Origin: Desulfuribacillus stibiiarsenatis
Lineage (GTDB): Bacteria; Bacillota; Bacilli; Desulfuribacillales; Desulfuribacillaceae
Assembly (NCBI RefSeq): GCF_001742305.1
Contig: NZ_MJAT01000001.1
Location: 62,001 to 126,000 of the forward strand
Length of the DNA: 64,000 nucleotides
Reading direction: 5' to 3'
The translations under genes were made by a program, and so were the position numbers. Positions 34,432-43,309 of the stretch are shown piece after piece. How positions within the stretch are numbered: position 1 is the stretch's first letter; each line of letters starts with the position of its first letter. The notes under the pieces were generated by a model. That model did no database searches and was not told the origin of the DNA. It saw nothing but the letters and a program-made list of their open reading frames with translations.

Positions 34432-34432
34432 T

Positions 34433-34478
34433 AAAAAGACGGTACGAGTCGCTTTAACGCGCACTATACCGTCTTTTT
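34433..34478 (+). terminator. Rho-independent terminator of the fliD operon
   Basis: AAAAAGACGGTA pairs with TACCGTCTTTTT, with a GC-rich inner stretch (CGAGTCGC/GCGCACTA) in the loop. The stem starts one base after the fliT stop. Confidence 0.88.
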
Positions 34479-34544
34479 ATATCTTGTGCTCCTCGCGATG
34501 AGTAAACAGCATCATTATGTGCACATGTCTCAAGTAATTACTAC

Positions 34545-34685
34545 TTATCCACATTATATGTGCATAAGTGCCGATTTTTATAGGAAAACCTGTGCATAAC
34601 TTGCGAATTTCTCACATGACATTCCACAATCCTCAATATGAAAAAGTTTAAAATCTGTGGATAATGTGTATAACTCTGTGAATAA
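34545..34685. promoter_or_regulatory. Cluster of six DnaA-box-like 9-mers
   Basis: The gene-free stretch 34479-35012 contains six 9-mers related to the DnaA box TTATCCACA. One is on the plus strand (TTATCCACA, 34545-34553, exact). Five are on the minus strand, seen as TGTGCATAA (34559-34567 and 34591-34599), TGTGGATAA (34656-34664, exact), TGTGTATAA (34665-34673) and TGTGAATAA (34677-34685). A weaker TGTGAGTAA is at 34707. No dnaA, dnaN or rnpA gene is near, so a DnaA-titration or regulatory cluster is more likely than the chromosomal origin. Confidence 0.65.
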
Positions 34686-34820
34686 CTATGGAATTAAGGT
34701 TTTTGTTGTGAGTAAATATTTTATGTAAGAAATTTAAAACACCCGTTCTCTTGACTTTTCCGTTTTAGAGGACTAAAGCACTAAATAGCTATCCTAATTC
34801 TTTAGGACGATAGAATTTGT

Positions 34821-34858
34821 TACTTCACATTACTCTTTACGATAGTAAAAGTGAAGTA
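34821..34858. repeat. Inverted repeat upstream of the transporter promoter
   Basis: TACTTCAC (34821-34828) and GTGAAGTA (34851-34858) are perfect inverted copies, with TTAC/GTAA inside. No T-run follows, so it is not a terminator. It ends six bases before the -35 of the next promoter and could be an operator. Confidence 0.45.
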
Positions 34859-34864
34859 CAACTA

Positions 34865-34893
34865 TTGAATTATCAATCATATGTGTGTATAAT
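34865..34893 (+). promoter_or_regulatory. Sigma-A promoter of the amino acid binding-protein gene
   Basis: TTGAAT, 17 bases, TATAAT. The predicted start near 34900 gives a leader of about 110 bases that begins with a strong hairpin. Confidence 0.7.
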
Positions 34894-34902
34894 TATCAGT
34901 GT

Positions 34903-34950
34903 TGCAAAACTAGTGGGACATCTTGTTTCTTTGAAATTCCTAGTTTTGCA
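34903..34950 (+). promoter_or_regulatory. Leader hairpin upstream of the binding-protein gene
   Basis: TGCAAAACTAG (34903-34913) pairs perfectly over 11 bp with CTAGTTTTGCA (34940-34950) around a 26-base loop. It would form at the extreme 5' end of the transcript. It may stabilise the mRNA or respond to a ligand; I recognise no known riboswitch or T-box consensus. Confidence 0.5.
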
Positions 34951-35012
34951 TTTATATTGTGTAAGAATGTTGTATGTAAGATTTTTCTATTAAACAGGGG
35001 GAGAGAATACAA

Positions 35013-35795
35013 ATGAAAAAGTGGACAAAGCTTTTCGTAGTAATGACTTTAGTATTAAGTTTAGCTCTAGTTTCTGTTGGTTGTGGTTCTAAAGACAATA
35101 CTGCACCTGCAGATGGTAAGAAGGTATTCAAAGTTGGAACTGACGCTGCATATAAGCCATTTGAATGGACTATGCCAAACGGCGATATTGTAGGTTTTGA
35201 CGTTGATGTAATCAAGGCTGTAGCTGAAGCTGGTGGCTTTGAAGTGCAAATCGAACACAAGGGCTGGGAAGGTCTTTTTGAAGCTGTAAATAACGGTGAA
35301 ATTGATATGGCAGTTTCTGCAATCACGATTACAGAAGAGCGCCAAAAGGAATATGATTTTGCAAATGCATATTTCGAAGCAACACAGTTAATTCTTGTAC
35401 CTGAAGATTCTACGATTGCTTCATTAGCTGACTTAGAAGGTAAGAACATTGGAGTTCAACAAGGAACAACGGGTGATATTTCAGTTCGTAGTGCATTTGG
35501 CAAAGAATATGCTGGCGTGAAGCCTTTTGAGAACACTCCATTCGCGATTCAAGCGTTAACAATTGGTCAAGTAGATGCAGTTGTAGCAGATAACGTAGTT
35601 GTATTAGAGTACATCAAAGCAAACCCTAACGCAAAAGTTAAGTTTGTTTCTGATGATGCATTTGAGCCGGAATACTATGGCTATTTAGTGAAAAAAGGTA
35701 ACACAGAATTACAACAACTTTTAAATGAATCTTTACAAAAAATTATGGACAATGGTAAGTACGAAGAAATTTACAATACTTACTTTGGTAAGTAA
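35013..35795 (+). CDS. Amino acid ABC transporter substrate-binding lipoprotein
   Basis: A 260-residue periplasmic-binding-protein-type lipoprotein (SBP_bac_3 family). Residues 1-23 form a lipoprotein signal with the lipobox VSVGC, giving Cys24 as the lipidated residue. The mature part shows TDAAYKPFEW, GFDVDVIKAVAE, WEGLFEAVNNGEIDMAVSAITITEER and an LxxGxxDAVVADN region, as in binding proteins for polar or basic amino acids and glutamine. The ribosome site GGGGGAGAG is strong. It has its own promoter and terminator, separate from the permease/ATPase genes, which would allow excess binding protein. The exact substrate cannot be read from the sequence. Confidence 0.92.
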   Translation: MKKWTKLFVVMTLVLSLALVSVGCGSKDNTAPADGKKVFKVGTDAAYKPFEWTMPNGDIVGFDVDVIKAVAEAGGFEVQIEHKGWEGLFEAVNNGEIDMAVSAITITEERQKEYDFANAYFEATQLILVPEDSTIASLADLEGKNIGVQQGTTGDISVRSAFGKEYAGVKPFENTPFAIQALTIGQVDAVVADNVVVLEYIKANPNAKVKFVSDDAFEPEYYGYLVKKGNTELQQLLNESLQKIMDNGKYEEIYNTYFGK

Positions 35796-35827
35796 TTCGA
35801 AGATTGCAATTCAATAGATAATCACAG

Positions 35828-35869
35828 AAAGCTTATCTTTCTCCGAAAAGAGATTGATAAGCTTTTTTA
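35828..35869 (+). terminator. Rho-independent terminator after the binding-protein gene
   Basis: AAAGCTTATC pairs with GATAAGCTTT around a partly self-pairing loop and is followed by TTTT. Confidence 0.88.
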
Positions 35870-35972
35870 TAAGAAAGTATATCATTCTTATCACAAATAA
35901 GTGCAACTAAGGTATTCTCTTCACCAAAGCTTGGCGAATGCCAATTTCTTTATGGTAATTCTGCATTTTATA

Positions 35973-36001
35973 TTGCATGGCTTGTCAACTCAAGGTATAA
36001 T
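35973..36001 (+). promoter_or_regulatory. Sigma-A-type promoter for the permease-ATPase genes
   Basis: TTGCAT, 17 bases, TATAAT. It lies between the terminator of the binding-protein gene and the permease ATG, which supports separate transcription of the two halves of the transporter. Confidence 0.6.
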
Positions 36002-36068
36002 CAAGCGTGGTATTATACGTTCGTAATGTAACGAATTAGTATGTCAAAGTGAAAGGAAGCGATTTTCT

Positions 36069-36731
36069 ATGTACGATTTTGACTGGGATGTAGTCATAGA
36101 TTACAGTCCTTTATTTATCAAAGGTGTTGGAATGACAGTTCAATTAACTACAATCGGGATTATCTTTGGGATGATTCTTGGTCTAATCTTAGCATTTATG
36201 CGATTATCAAAAAATCCTCTATTTAATTGGCCTGCTACTATATACCTTAATATTTTCCGCGGTACACCGCTTTTTGTACAATTATTAGTCATTCACTTAG
36301 CTGCAATTCCAATGATTTTTGGAACGTCTCAGGGACCTTTCTTTTCCGGCTCAGTGGCATTAGCACTCAATAGTGCAGCGTATATCTCGGAGATTTTCCG
36401 TGCAGGGATTAAGTCCATCGATAAGGGCCAAATGGAAGCTGCAAGATCTCTAGGTATGACCCATTGGATGGCAATGCGTGAAATCATTCTACCGCAAGCA
36501 GTGAAGCGAATGATTCCGCCGTTTGGGAACGAGTTCATTATGCTTCTTAAAGACTCGTCGCTAGTGGCTGTCATCGCGGTTCACGATTTAACACAAGCGG
36601 GACGTATGGTCATGGCAGCTACTTTTAAACCGTGGGAAGCGTACTTGCCTGTCGCTGTGCTTTACTTAATGTTGACTTTACCTCTTACTTATCTAGTGGC
36701 ATATCTAGAAAGGAGGCTGGAAACGAAATGA
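36069..36731 (+). CDS. Amino acid ABC transporter permease
   Basis: A 220-residue integral membrane protein of the HisM/GlnP family with about five membrane spans. The first cytoplasmic/TM1 segment is [25 protein letters not shown]. The conserved EAA loop reads [22 protein letters not shown] (~130-150) and contacts the ATPase. [16 protein letters not shown] following it is also typical of polar amino acid permeases. The stop overlaps the ATPase start (ATGA). AAAGGAAGCG precedes the ATG. Confidence 0.93.
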   Translation: MYDFDWDVVIDYSPLFIKGVGMTVQLTTIGIIFGMILGLILAFMRLSKNPLFNWPATIYLNIFRGTPLFVQLLVIHLAAIPMIFGTSQGPFFSGSVALALNSAAYISEIFRAGIKSIDKGQMEAARSLGMTHWMAMREIILPQAVKRMIPPFGNEFIMLLKDSSLVAVIAVHDLTQAGRMVMAATFKPWEAYLPVAVLYLMLTLPLTYLVAYLERRLETK

Positions 36732-37450
36732 TTATTGTAAGAAATCTGCATAAGAAATTCGGCGAATTACATGTATTAAAAGGCATTGATGCTGAAATAC
36801 AGGAAAAAGAAGTAGTAGTTGTAATTGGACCGAGTGGATCGGGTAAGAGTACCTTCCTTCGTTGTTTGAACTTATTAGAAGACATTACTTCAGGTGAAGT
36901 GTTCGTAGAAGGCGCGAATATCGCTGACAAAATTACAGATATTAACCTAGTACGCCGACAAGTGGGGATGGTGTTCCAGCAATTCAATCTATTCCCGCAT
37001 AAAACAACTTTAGATAATATTACGTTAGCACCTCGAAAGCTATTGAATAAATCGAAACAAGAAGCAGAGGAAAAGGCATACCAATTGCTAGATAAAGTAG
37101 GGCTTAGAGATAAAGCCCATGTTTACCCTGACAATCTTTCTGGTGGTCAGAAGCAACGTGTTGCGATTGCCCGCGCGTTAGCGATGGAGCCAAAGGTAAT
37201 GCTGTTCGACGAGCCGACTTCTGCCTTAGACCCGGAAATGGTTGGAGAAGTTCTTGGTGTAATGAAGCAATTAGCTTTAGAAGGCATGACGATGGTTGTT
37301 GTTACTCACGAAATGGGCTTTGCTCGTGAAGTGGGTGACCGTGTGATTTTTATGGATGAAGGAATTCTGGTTGAGCAAGGAACGCCAGATGAAATTTTCA
37401 AAAATCCGAAAAACCCAAGAACGCAAGCTTTCTTAAGCAAAGTACTGTAA
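36728..37450 (+). CDS. Amino acid ABC transporter ATP-binding protein
   Basis: A 240-residue ABC ATPase of the polar amino acid uptake type (GlnQ/ArtM-like). The Walker A is GPSGSGKST (~34-42), the Q-loop is [12 protein letters not shown], the signature is LSGGQKQR and Walker B is [13 protein letters not shown], with the switch His in [11 protein letters not shown] start at ATG 36728, preceded by GGAGG within the permease gene; the frame is open further upstream but there it only overlaps permease coding sequence. It ends the operon; the following 280 bases before hpf have no T-rich hairpin that I can support. Confidence 0.93.
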   Translation: MIIVRNLHKKFGELHVLKGIDAEIQEKEVVVVIGPSGSGKSTFLRCLNLLEDITSGEVFVEGANIADKITDINLVRRQVGMVFQQFNLFPHKTTLDNITLAPRKLLNKSKQEAEEKAYQLLDKVGLRDKAHVYPDNLSGGQKQRVAIARALAMEPKVMLFDEPTSALDPEMVGEVLGVMKQLALEGMTMVVVTHEMGFAREVGDRVIFMDEGILVEQGTPDEIFKNPKNPRTQAFLSKVL

Positions 37451-37632
37451 TAACAGTGAGTAAAAAGTAAAATATAAAAATCCGATGATATATACGATGT
37501 AAACTCGGCGCACACTGAAACAACGAGTGGTAGCTATAATTACTTCTCCTGATTAGACTTTTTGATGAAAATACAGTACAATAACTTTACTACAAGAAAA
37601 CTTTTCCATTGCACATTGGAGATGAAAGGAAA

Positions 37633-37659
37633 AGAGGATTTTGTAGAAAAAGGACGAAT
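37633..37659 (+). promoter_or_regulatory. Consensus sigma-H promoter of hpf
   Basis: AGAGGATTT, 11 bases, GACGAAT. The Bacillus sigma-H consensus is RnAGGAWWW-N11-12-RnnGAAT, so every constrained position fits. In B. subtilis the orthologue yvyD is known to have sigma-H and sigma-B control. The leader also has a small ATCTA/TAGAT inverted repeat at about 37681-37699. Confidence 0.75.
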
Positions 37660-37732
37660 ATAGTAGGTAGTACCAACACAATCTAAACGTTGTGTAGATC
37701 AAGAATTCATCAGAAATTAGGAGGGGTTATTT

Positions 37733-38281
37733 ATGAAGTATAACCTTCGAGGACACAATGTCGAAATTACAGACGCATTAAAAGATTACGTAGAGAAGAA
37801 ACTGGGCCGCATCGAGAAGTATTTTGATACTCCGCCGGCAACAGACGTCCAAGTAACATTACGTGTATTACGTGCAGATCATACTGTAGAAGTAACGTTA
37901 CCTCTAAATGGAATGATTATACGTGCTGAAGAAACATCGAATGATATGTATGCAAGTATTGACCTTGTCGGGGAAAAGTTAGAACGACAAATTCGCAAAT
38001 ATAAGACTCGTGTGAATCGTAGATTTGAAAATCAAGGAATCCGTAATCTATTTAAAGATTTTGCTCCTACTGTGGATGAAAAAGAAGAAAAAGACGAGGA
38101 CTTCTCTGTAGTAAAGACAAAATCTTTTGGTGTAAAACCTATGGTAGTAGAAGAAGCAATTCTTCAAATGAACTTGATTGGCCACGACTTCTATGTGTTC
38201 TTAAATGCAGAAGAAGATGCAGTAAACGTTGTGTATAAGCGTCGCAACGGTCAATATGGTTTAATTAAACCAGAATTCTAA
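37733..38281 (+). CDS. hpf: Ribosome hibernation promoting factor, long form
   Basis: A 182-residue protein of the long HPF type that dimerises 70S ribosomes into inactive 100S particles. The N-terminal RaiA/S30AE domain (MKYNLRGHNVEITDALKDYVEKKLGRIEKYF landmarks: RGHNVEIT, DYVEKKLGRIEKYF) is followed by an acidic linker and a C-terminal dimerisation domain (KSFGVKPMVVEEAILQMNLIGHDFYVFLNAE). The position upstream of secA matches B. subtilis yvyD. AGGAGGGG lies just upstream. A consensus sigma-H promoter indicates induction on entry to stationary phase. Confidence 0.95.
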   Translation: MKYNLRGHNVEITDALKDYVEKKLGRIEKYFDTPPATDVQVTLRVLRADHTVEVTLPLNGMIIRAEETSNDMYASIDLVGEKLERQIRKYKTRVNRRFENQGIRNLFKDFAPTVDEKEEKDEDFSVVKTKSFGVKPMVVEEAILQMNLIGHDFYVFLNAEEDAVNVVYKRRNGQYGLIKPEF

Positions 38282-38402
38282 AAATTGTTCATTCAGATTT
38301 AGTAACAACATTTATTTAGCAAAACTCCACATTTGCCTATTTCGAAACCTAGTCACATGTCATATGTATATTAGTATCAGACTATGGCGGAGGGGATCGA
38401 AA

Positions 38403-38669
38403 TTGGAAGTACTATTACTGACGATCCTGTTTTTCTCATTATGGGTTTCGACGCATATTGGGTTTTGGAATTTCCGGCAGATGTACTACATACCAAGCCT
38501 GTTCTTATACTTTACGCTTGGCCTTAGTACTGTAGGAGTTGTCTATTTTATTCGTAACACGGACGTAGTCATACTCTACTTTGGAGTTGTCCTTGGCACT
38601 ATTCAAGGGAATCAAGAAGCAGAATGCTTAGAAGAATATAGAGGAACCAGACCTAGAGCGTTATTCTAG
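38403..38669 (+). CDS. Small membrane protein of unknown function
   Basis: An 88-residue protein with two to three hydrophobic segments (LLLTILFFSLWVSTHIGFW, YIPSLFLYFTLGLSTVGVVYFI, DVVILYFGVVLGTI). I start it at TTG 38403, nine bases after GGAGGGG; an ATG at 38364 lacks such a site. Its stop lies inside a terminator hairpin, so the gene has its own transcript end. No family recognised. It sits between hpf and secA, a position held by small genes in Bacillus too. Confidence 0.6.
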   Translation: MEVLLLTILFFSLWVSTHIGFWNFRQMYYIPSLFLYFTLGLSTVGVVYFIRNTDVVILYFGVVLGTIQGNQEAECLEEYRGTRPRALF

Positions 38670-38676
38670 GTCTTTT
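38649..38676 (+). terminator. Rho-independent terminator upstream of secA
   Basis: AGACCTAGA pairs with TCTAGGTCT around a six-base loop and is followed by TTTTC. The stop codon of the small membrane protein lies within the stem. Confidence 0.8.
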
Positions 38677-38745
38677 CTATTTTCTTTTCTAGTCTCCTTA
38701 TTGTTCTATCATGCTGCTTTATGTTTCTGGTGTTCTCTCCATATG

Positions 38746-38774
38746 TTGTGTTCACTTTGGAAAACTGTTACAAT
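38746..38774 (+). promoter_or_regulatory. Candidate sigma-A promoter of secA
   Basis: TTGTGT, 17 bases, TACAAT. The -10 lies in the first of two tandem copies of TTAYAATTWAATGATG (38768-38783 and 38790-38805), 22 bp apart; the second copy offers an alternative TATAAT -10. The leader of about 160 bases before secA holds no other feature I can support. Confidence 0.45.
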
Positions 38775-38940
38775 TAAATGATGGAATAGTTATAATTTAA
38801 TGATGTGACATATGAAACGTTAGTTAGTATCCATGCGTCATATTAGATGCTAAATGTGTAACGATTGAATTAGTGATTTTAATTGGAATTTGGTTCGCTA
38901 TTTACTTGGTATCGATGAGATACGATAGGAGTGGTAATAC

Positions 38941-41517
38941 GTGTTATTAGATTTAATGAAGAAACTATTCGGGGATGGAAATGAACGAGAAGTCAAGAAA
39001 CTATATAAAGTTGTCGATCAGATTAATGCTTTAGAGCCTGCAATTACGCAATTAAGTGATGATCAATTACGTGGTAAAACTCAGCAATTCAAAGATGAGT
39101 TTACAAATGGTAAAAGCTTAGATGATATTTTACCGGAAGCCTTCGCTGTAGTTCGTGAAGCATCGAAACGCGCTCTCGGAATGCGCCATTTTGACGTGCA
39201 GTTAATTGGTGGTATTGTGTTACATCAGCATCGTATTGCCGAGATGCGTACAGGGGAAGGTAAAACCTTAATGGCGACCTTACCTACATACCTTAATGCA
39301 ATTACTGGTAAGGGAGTTCACGTCATTACAGTCAACGACTACCTGGCTAGACGTGACAGTGAATGGATGGGGCAAATCTATACATTCCTAGGTCTTACAG
39401 TAGGTCTGAACGTTCACGGACTTACCCATGATGAGAAACAGGATGCGTACCGTTGTGATATTACTTATGGTACGAACAACGAATTCGGTTTTGACTACCT
39501 TCGCGATAATATGGTGTTATATAAGGAGCAGCTAGTGCAGCGACCGTTATATTACGCAATCATTGACGAGGTCGATAGTATCCTGATTGATGAAGCGAGA
39601 ACACCGCTTATCATATCTGGGAAAGGAGAAAAGTCTACAGACTTCTACCACCAAGCGAGCCGATTCATTACAAAGTTAACAGAAGAAGACTTCACACTTG
39701 ATGAAAAGGCGAAATCAGTCACCTTAACGGAATCTGGTGTAGCCAAGGCGGAAAACCACTTTAAGTTAGAGAACTTGTATGACGATCAGAACATTACAAT
39801 CAACCATCAAGTACTACAAGCGCTGAAAGCTCGTGTACTGATGAAACGCGATGTTGACTATGTAGTAGAGGATGGCGAAGTCATCATTGTTGATGAGTTC
39901 ACGGGTCGTTTAATGCAAGGGCGTCGTTTTAGCGATGGTCTTCATCAAGCAATTGAGGCAAAAGAAGGACTGAAAACTCGCGAGGAAAGTAAGACTCTCG
40001 CGACAATCACCATCCAGAATTACTTCCGTATGTACCAAAAGCTTGCGGGCATGACAGGTACTGCGAAAACAGAAGAAGAAGAATTCATGAAAATCTATGG
40101 TCTGGATGTAGTGACAATTCCTACGAACCGCGAGATGATTCGTAAGGATATGCCAGACGTTGTATATAAGACAGTCCGTGGGAAAGTATCTGCCGTCATC
40201 GAAGAAATTGTGCGCCGTCATCAGACAGGTCAACCGACTTTAGTAGGTACTATTTCGATTGAGAATTCGGAAATGCTATCTCAGCTATTGCAGAAAAAAG
40301 GTGTACCACATACGGTTCTTAACGCGAAATATCACGCACAAGAAGCAGAAATCGTATCAAAAGCCGGTCAACGTGGTGCCGTTACAATTGCTACGAACAT
40401 GGCTGGTCGTGGTACAGATATCGTCCTTGGTGAAGGAGTTGCTGAACTTGGCGGACTTCATATTATCGGCACAGAACGCCATGAGAGCAGACGTATTGAT
40501 AATCAGCTACGTGGTCGTGCAGGACGTCAAGGGGACCCTGGTTCTTCGCAATTCTACGTTTCTCTAGAAGATGACTTGATGCGCTTGTTCGGTGGCGAAT
40601 CAATTACTGCTATCATGAATCGAATTGGCTTTGATGAGGACCAGCCGCTAGAGTCTGGTATGCTTTCAAGAGCAATTGAGAAAGCACAAGAAAAAGTAGA
40701 GACGAATAACTTCATGTTACGCCGTCACATCCTGCAATACGATGATGTCATGAACAAGCAACGTGAAATCATGTATAAGCAGCGCCGCGAGGTCTTAGAG
40801 AATGATAGCATCCGCGATATCGTCATTCAGATGATGGAAGACGTGTCAAGTCGCTTGGTTGAAATCTACTGTCCGGCAGAAGAAGTACCAGAAGATTGGG
40901 ATATGAATGGATTGCTGGATGGGTTGAATCGTATTTACTTAAAATCGGGTCAGTTAACAATTGAAGAACTAGATGCATTACGTATTCATCATGAGCCAGA
41001 GAAAGTCATGGAAATGCTTAAGGAATTGATTGAGAATCTCTACGATGCTAGAGAGCATGAGTTAAGTCCTGAAATGCTTCGTGAGCTTGAGAAGGTTATT
41101 GTTCTTCGTGCCGTTGATAGTAAGTGGATGGATCACATCGATGCGATGGATATGCTACGTCAAGGGATACATCTGCGTGCGTATGGTGGTAAAGATCCTG
41201 TCATGGAATATAGCTTTGAAGGCTATGAGATGTTCGAGGCTATGATTCACACGATTAAAGAGGAAGTATCGACATATATTATGAAGGCCCATGTACAGAC
41301 ACAAGATCAATTGGAGCGCGTAGAAGTAGCGCAAGGTCAAGTGGCAACCCATGGCCAAGGTGGTTATGTTGCTGGTTCTCAGCCTCCTTTAGGGCAACCG
41401 AACAAAGGTGTCGAAGCGCCAAAGAAAACCCCTTATGTGAATGATAATAAAGTTGGTAGAAACGATGACTGCCCATGCGGAAGTGGTAAAAAGTATAAGA
41501 AATGTTGCGGTACGTAA
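38941..41517 (+). CDS. secA: Preprotein translocase ATPase SecA
   Basis: An 858-residue SecA, the ATPase that drives proteins through SecYEG. DEAD-type motor motifs are MRTGEGKTL (Walker A, ~100-108), [12 protein letters not shown], and [21 protein letters not shown]. The second motor part has [16 protein letters not shown] and [12 protein letters not shown]. The C-terminal end carries the zinc-binding SEC-C tail, [16 protein letters not shown], which binds SecB or lipids. The GTG start follows GATAGGAGTGG. The length agrees with Bacillus SecA plus a short linker. It is followed by a terminator, so it is not co-transcribed with prfB as it can be in Bacillus. Confidence 0.98.
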   Translation: MLLDLMKKLFGDGNEREVKKLYKVVDQINALEPAITQLSDDQLRGKTQQFKDEFTNGKSLDDILPEAFAVVREASKRALGMRHFDVQLIGGIVLHQHRIAEMRTGEGKTLMATLPTYLNAITGKGVHVITVNDYLARRDSEWMGQIYTFLGLTVGLNVHGLTHDEKQDAYRCDITYGTNNEFGFDYLRDNMVLYKEQLVQRPLYYAIIDEVDSILIDEARTPLIISGKGEKSTDFYHQASRFITKLTEEDFTLDEKAKSVTLTESGVAKAENHFKLENLYDDQNITINHQVLQALKARVLMKRDVDYVVEDGEVIIVDEFTGRLMQGRRFSDGLHQAIEAKEGLKTREESKTLATITIQNYFRMYQKLAGMTGTAKTEEEEFMKIYGLDVVTIPTNREMIRKDMPDVVYKTVRGKVSAVIEEIVRRHQTGQPTLVGTISIENSEMLSQLLQKKGVPHTVLNAKYHAQEAEIVSKAGQRGAVTIATNMAGRGTDIVLGEGVAELGGLHIIGTERHESRRIDNQLRGRAGRQGDPGSSQFYVSLEDDLMRLFGGESITAIMNRIGFDEDQPLESGMLSRAIEKAQEKVETNNFMLRRHILQYDDVMNKQREIMYKQRREVLENDSIRDIVIQMMEDVSSRLVEIYCPAEEVPEDWDMNGLLDGLNRIYLKSGQLTIEELDALRIHHEPEKVMEMLKELIENLYDAREHELSPEMLRELEKVIVLRAVDSKWMDHIDAMDMLRQGIHLRAYGGKDPVMEYSFEGYEMFEAMIHTIKEEVSTYIMKAHVQTQDQLERVEVAQGQVATHGQGGYVAGSQPPLGQPNKGVEAPKKTPYVNDNKVGRNDDCPCGSGKKYKKCCGT

Positions 41518-41561
41518 AATAGTACGTAATATAAAAAAAATGCATCTATAGGAAATGTTAG

Positions 41562-41595
41562 AAACCATGCCGATTTTTGTCGCATGGTTTTTTTT
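41562..41595 (+). terminator. Rho-independent terminator of secA
   Basis: AAACCATGC pairs with GCATGGTTT around an 11-base loop and continues into TTTTT. Confidence 0.88.
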
Positions 41596-41651
41596 ATATG
41601 GGGAAGAATATTTTAGTAACGGAAATTGAATCATACACTGGTGGTGACTTT

Positions 41652-43292
41652 ATGGTAAACGGACAATCATCGAAAAAATCACCCTTTAAATTATATCGTA
41701 CAGTACCGATAAATTACATTCAAAAGCCAATGCAACTCAAAAGAGTAAAAAAAATGCTCCAGAAGCTATTTCATAGTAGCTTCGATTTGGTGTTCCGTCC
41801 CGTTGGTGATCAATTTCTTGTTGCCTATTTATACCCGGTTATCGATATGGATCGCATGGAGCGAACAGTGCTTACTCCTTTAAAAGAACATATGCAAGAA
41901 AAAGAAAGCTTGATTCAAAGTCAAAATAAAAATCAAAAAGAACAAACGTCTACAGCACTTGAGGCACCTCACATAAATAATGAAACACAAAAAAATCAAC
42001 TAACCAATATAGGGTACTTCGATCAAGTGTTTACGTCAGGGGTTATAGTGTATCAAAAAAAATGGAAGAACATATGCAGTGAAATGATTAAGGGCTCTGT
42101 TGTAGTATTTCAACAGCAAGGAGCTGAAGCTGCGGTACTTCGTCTGCCGAATTTCGAACACAGGGCAATTACAGAACCCGATAGCGAAAAGCAGGTCCGT
42201 GGTCCGAGGGAAGGTTTCATTGAAGATATTGGTGTCAATATGTCACTTTTGCGTAAGAAAATGCGATCACCATCCCTAGTATTTGAACAACAAACGATTG
42301 GGAACTTGACAGAGACAAGGGTAGTTCTAGCATATGCAAAAGGCATCTGCGATCCGGAAATTTTGCAAGAATTAAGGGACCGTTTATCCATGATTAATAT
42401 TCAGGGTGTACTGGAGAGTGGATATTTAGAAGCATTTATTGTGGACCACCCATGGACCCCATTCCCACAAACTGAAAACACAGAGAAACCTGACAAAGCA
42501 ATTGCAGAAATTATGGAAGGTAGAATTGCGATTTTAGTCGATGGTTCCCCAAATGTAATACTTGTCCCTGTTGTGTACGGACAGTTTATGCAGGCAAGTG
42601 AGGATTATTATGAAAACTTTTGGTATGGTTCGGCATTGCGTATTTTGCGAGCACTAACATTTTTTATTGCTCTATTCTTACCTGGTATTTATGTAGCGAT
42701 AACATCTATGCATCAGGAAATGTTGCCGACAAGCTTTGCGCTGAAACTCGCAGGAGCAAGAGAGGGTGTGCCGTTTCCTGCGATTGCCGAAGCGTTTTTC
42801 ATGGAAATCGCTTTCGAATTTTTACGAGAAGCAGGGATACGTTTACCAGCGCAGATTGGTCAAGCCGTTAGTATTGTAGGGGCGCTAATTATTGGTCAAG
42901 CGGCAGTAGAGGCAGGGATTGTTTCACCTGTGTTAGTGGTAGTAGTTGCGCTCTCGGGGATTGCCTCTTTTGTAATTCCATCCTATCGATTAGCTATTGC
43001 TTTTCGGTTGATTCGATTTGCAATCCTTCTATCTAGCGGGATTCTAGGTCTTATTGGCATTACTTTTGTAGCGCTTTTATTCTTAATCCACTTATCTTCT
43101 ATGCACTCCTTTGGGGTTCCGTACTTTGAGCCTGTAGCCCCGTTCAAGAAAAGCCATTTGCAGGACTGGTTTTATCGCGCCAATTGGCAGACAAAAGCGA
43201 AAAAACCTTTCAATATAGCTATCAATAAGATGAGAAATAAGGTAACTTCTGAAACAGTACCGTTTTCTAAAAAAGGAAATTACCCTCACTAG
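41652..43292 (+). CDS. Spore germination protein, GerA family (A subunit)
   Basis: A 546-residue subunit of a nutrient germinant receptor in the inner spore membrane. The N-terminal ~300 residues are soluble. The C-terminal part holds about five membrane spans starting near FWYGSALRILRALTFFIALFLPGIYVAI and including the GerA-typical REGVPFPAIAEAFFMEIAFEFLREAG, RLPAQIGQAVSIVGALIIGQAAVEAG and SFVIPSY. The N-terminal domain here is weakly conserved compared with Bacillus GerAA. ATG 41652 follows GGTGGTGA; an upstream TTG at 41577 falls in the secA terminator. Genes for the B and C subunits follow, so this is a complete tricistronic operon. Confidence 0.92.
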   Translation: MVNGQSSKKSPFKLYRTVPINYIQKPMQLKRVKKMLQKLFHSSFDLVFRPVGDQFLVAYLYPVIDMDRMERTVLTPLKEHMQEKESLIQSQNKNQKEQTSTALEAPHINNETQKNQLTNIGYFDQVFTSGVIVYQKKWKNICSEMIKGSVVVFQQQGAEAAVLRLPNFEHRAITEPDSEKQVRGPREGFIEDIGVNMSLLRKKMRSPSLVFEQQTIGNLTETRVVLAYAKGICDPEILQELRDRLSMINIQGVLESGYLEAFIVDHPWTPFPQTENTEKPDKAIAEIMEGRIAILVDGSPNVILVPVVYGQFMQASEDYYENFWYGSALRILRALTFFIALFLPGIYVAITSMHQEMLPTSFALKLAGAREGVPFPAIAEAFFMEIAFEFLREAGIRLPAQIGQAVSIVGALIIGQAAVEAGIVSPVLVVVVALSGIASFVIPSYRLAIAFRLIRFAILLSSGILGLIGITFVALLFLIHLSSMHSFGVPYFEPVAPFKKSHLQDWFYRANWQTKAKKPFNIAINKMRNKVTSETVPFSKKGNYPH

Positions 43293-43309
43293 AAAGGGAG
43301 TTACGGATA

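Noticed and set aside
34545-34685. Chromosomal replication origin
   Set aside because: No dnaA, dnaN, recF, gyrB or rnpA gene is near, so the DnaA-box cluster alone does not support oriC.
34903-34950. T-box or known riboswitch in the transporter leader
   Set aside because: No TGGNACCGCG-like T-box sequence, no antiterminator/terminator pair, and the loop fits no class I know.
41577-41651. TTG start at 41577 for the gerA-type gene
   Set aside because: It lies in the loop of the secA terminator and has no ribosome site; ATG 41652 does.
41596-41651. Sigma-G promoter before the ger operon
   Set aside because: CATACAC resembles a sigma-G -10 only in part and no matching -35 is correctly spaced, although such a promoter would be expected.
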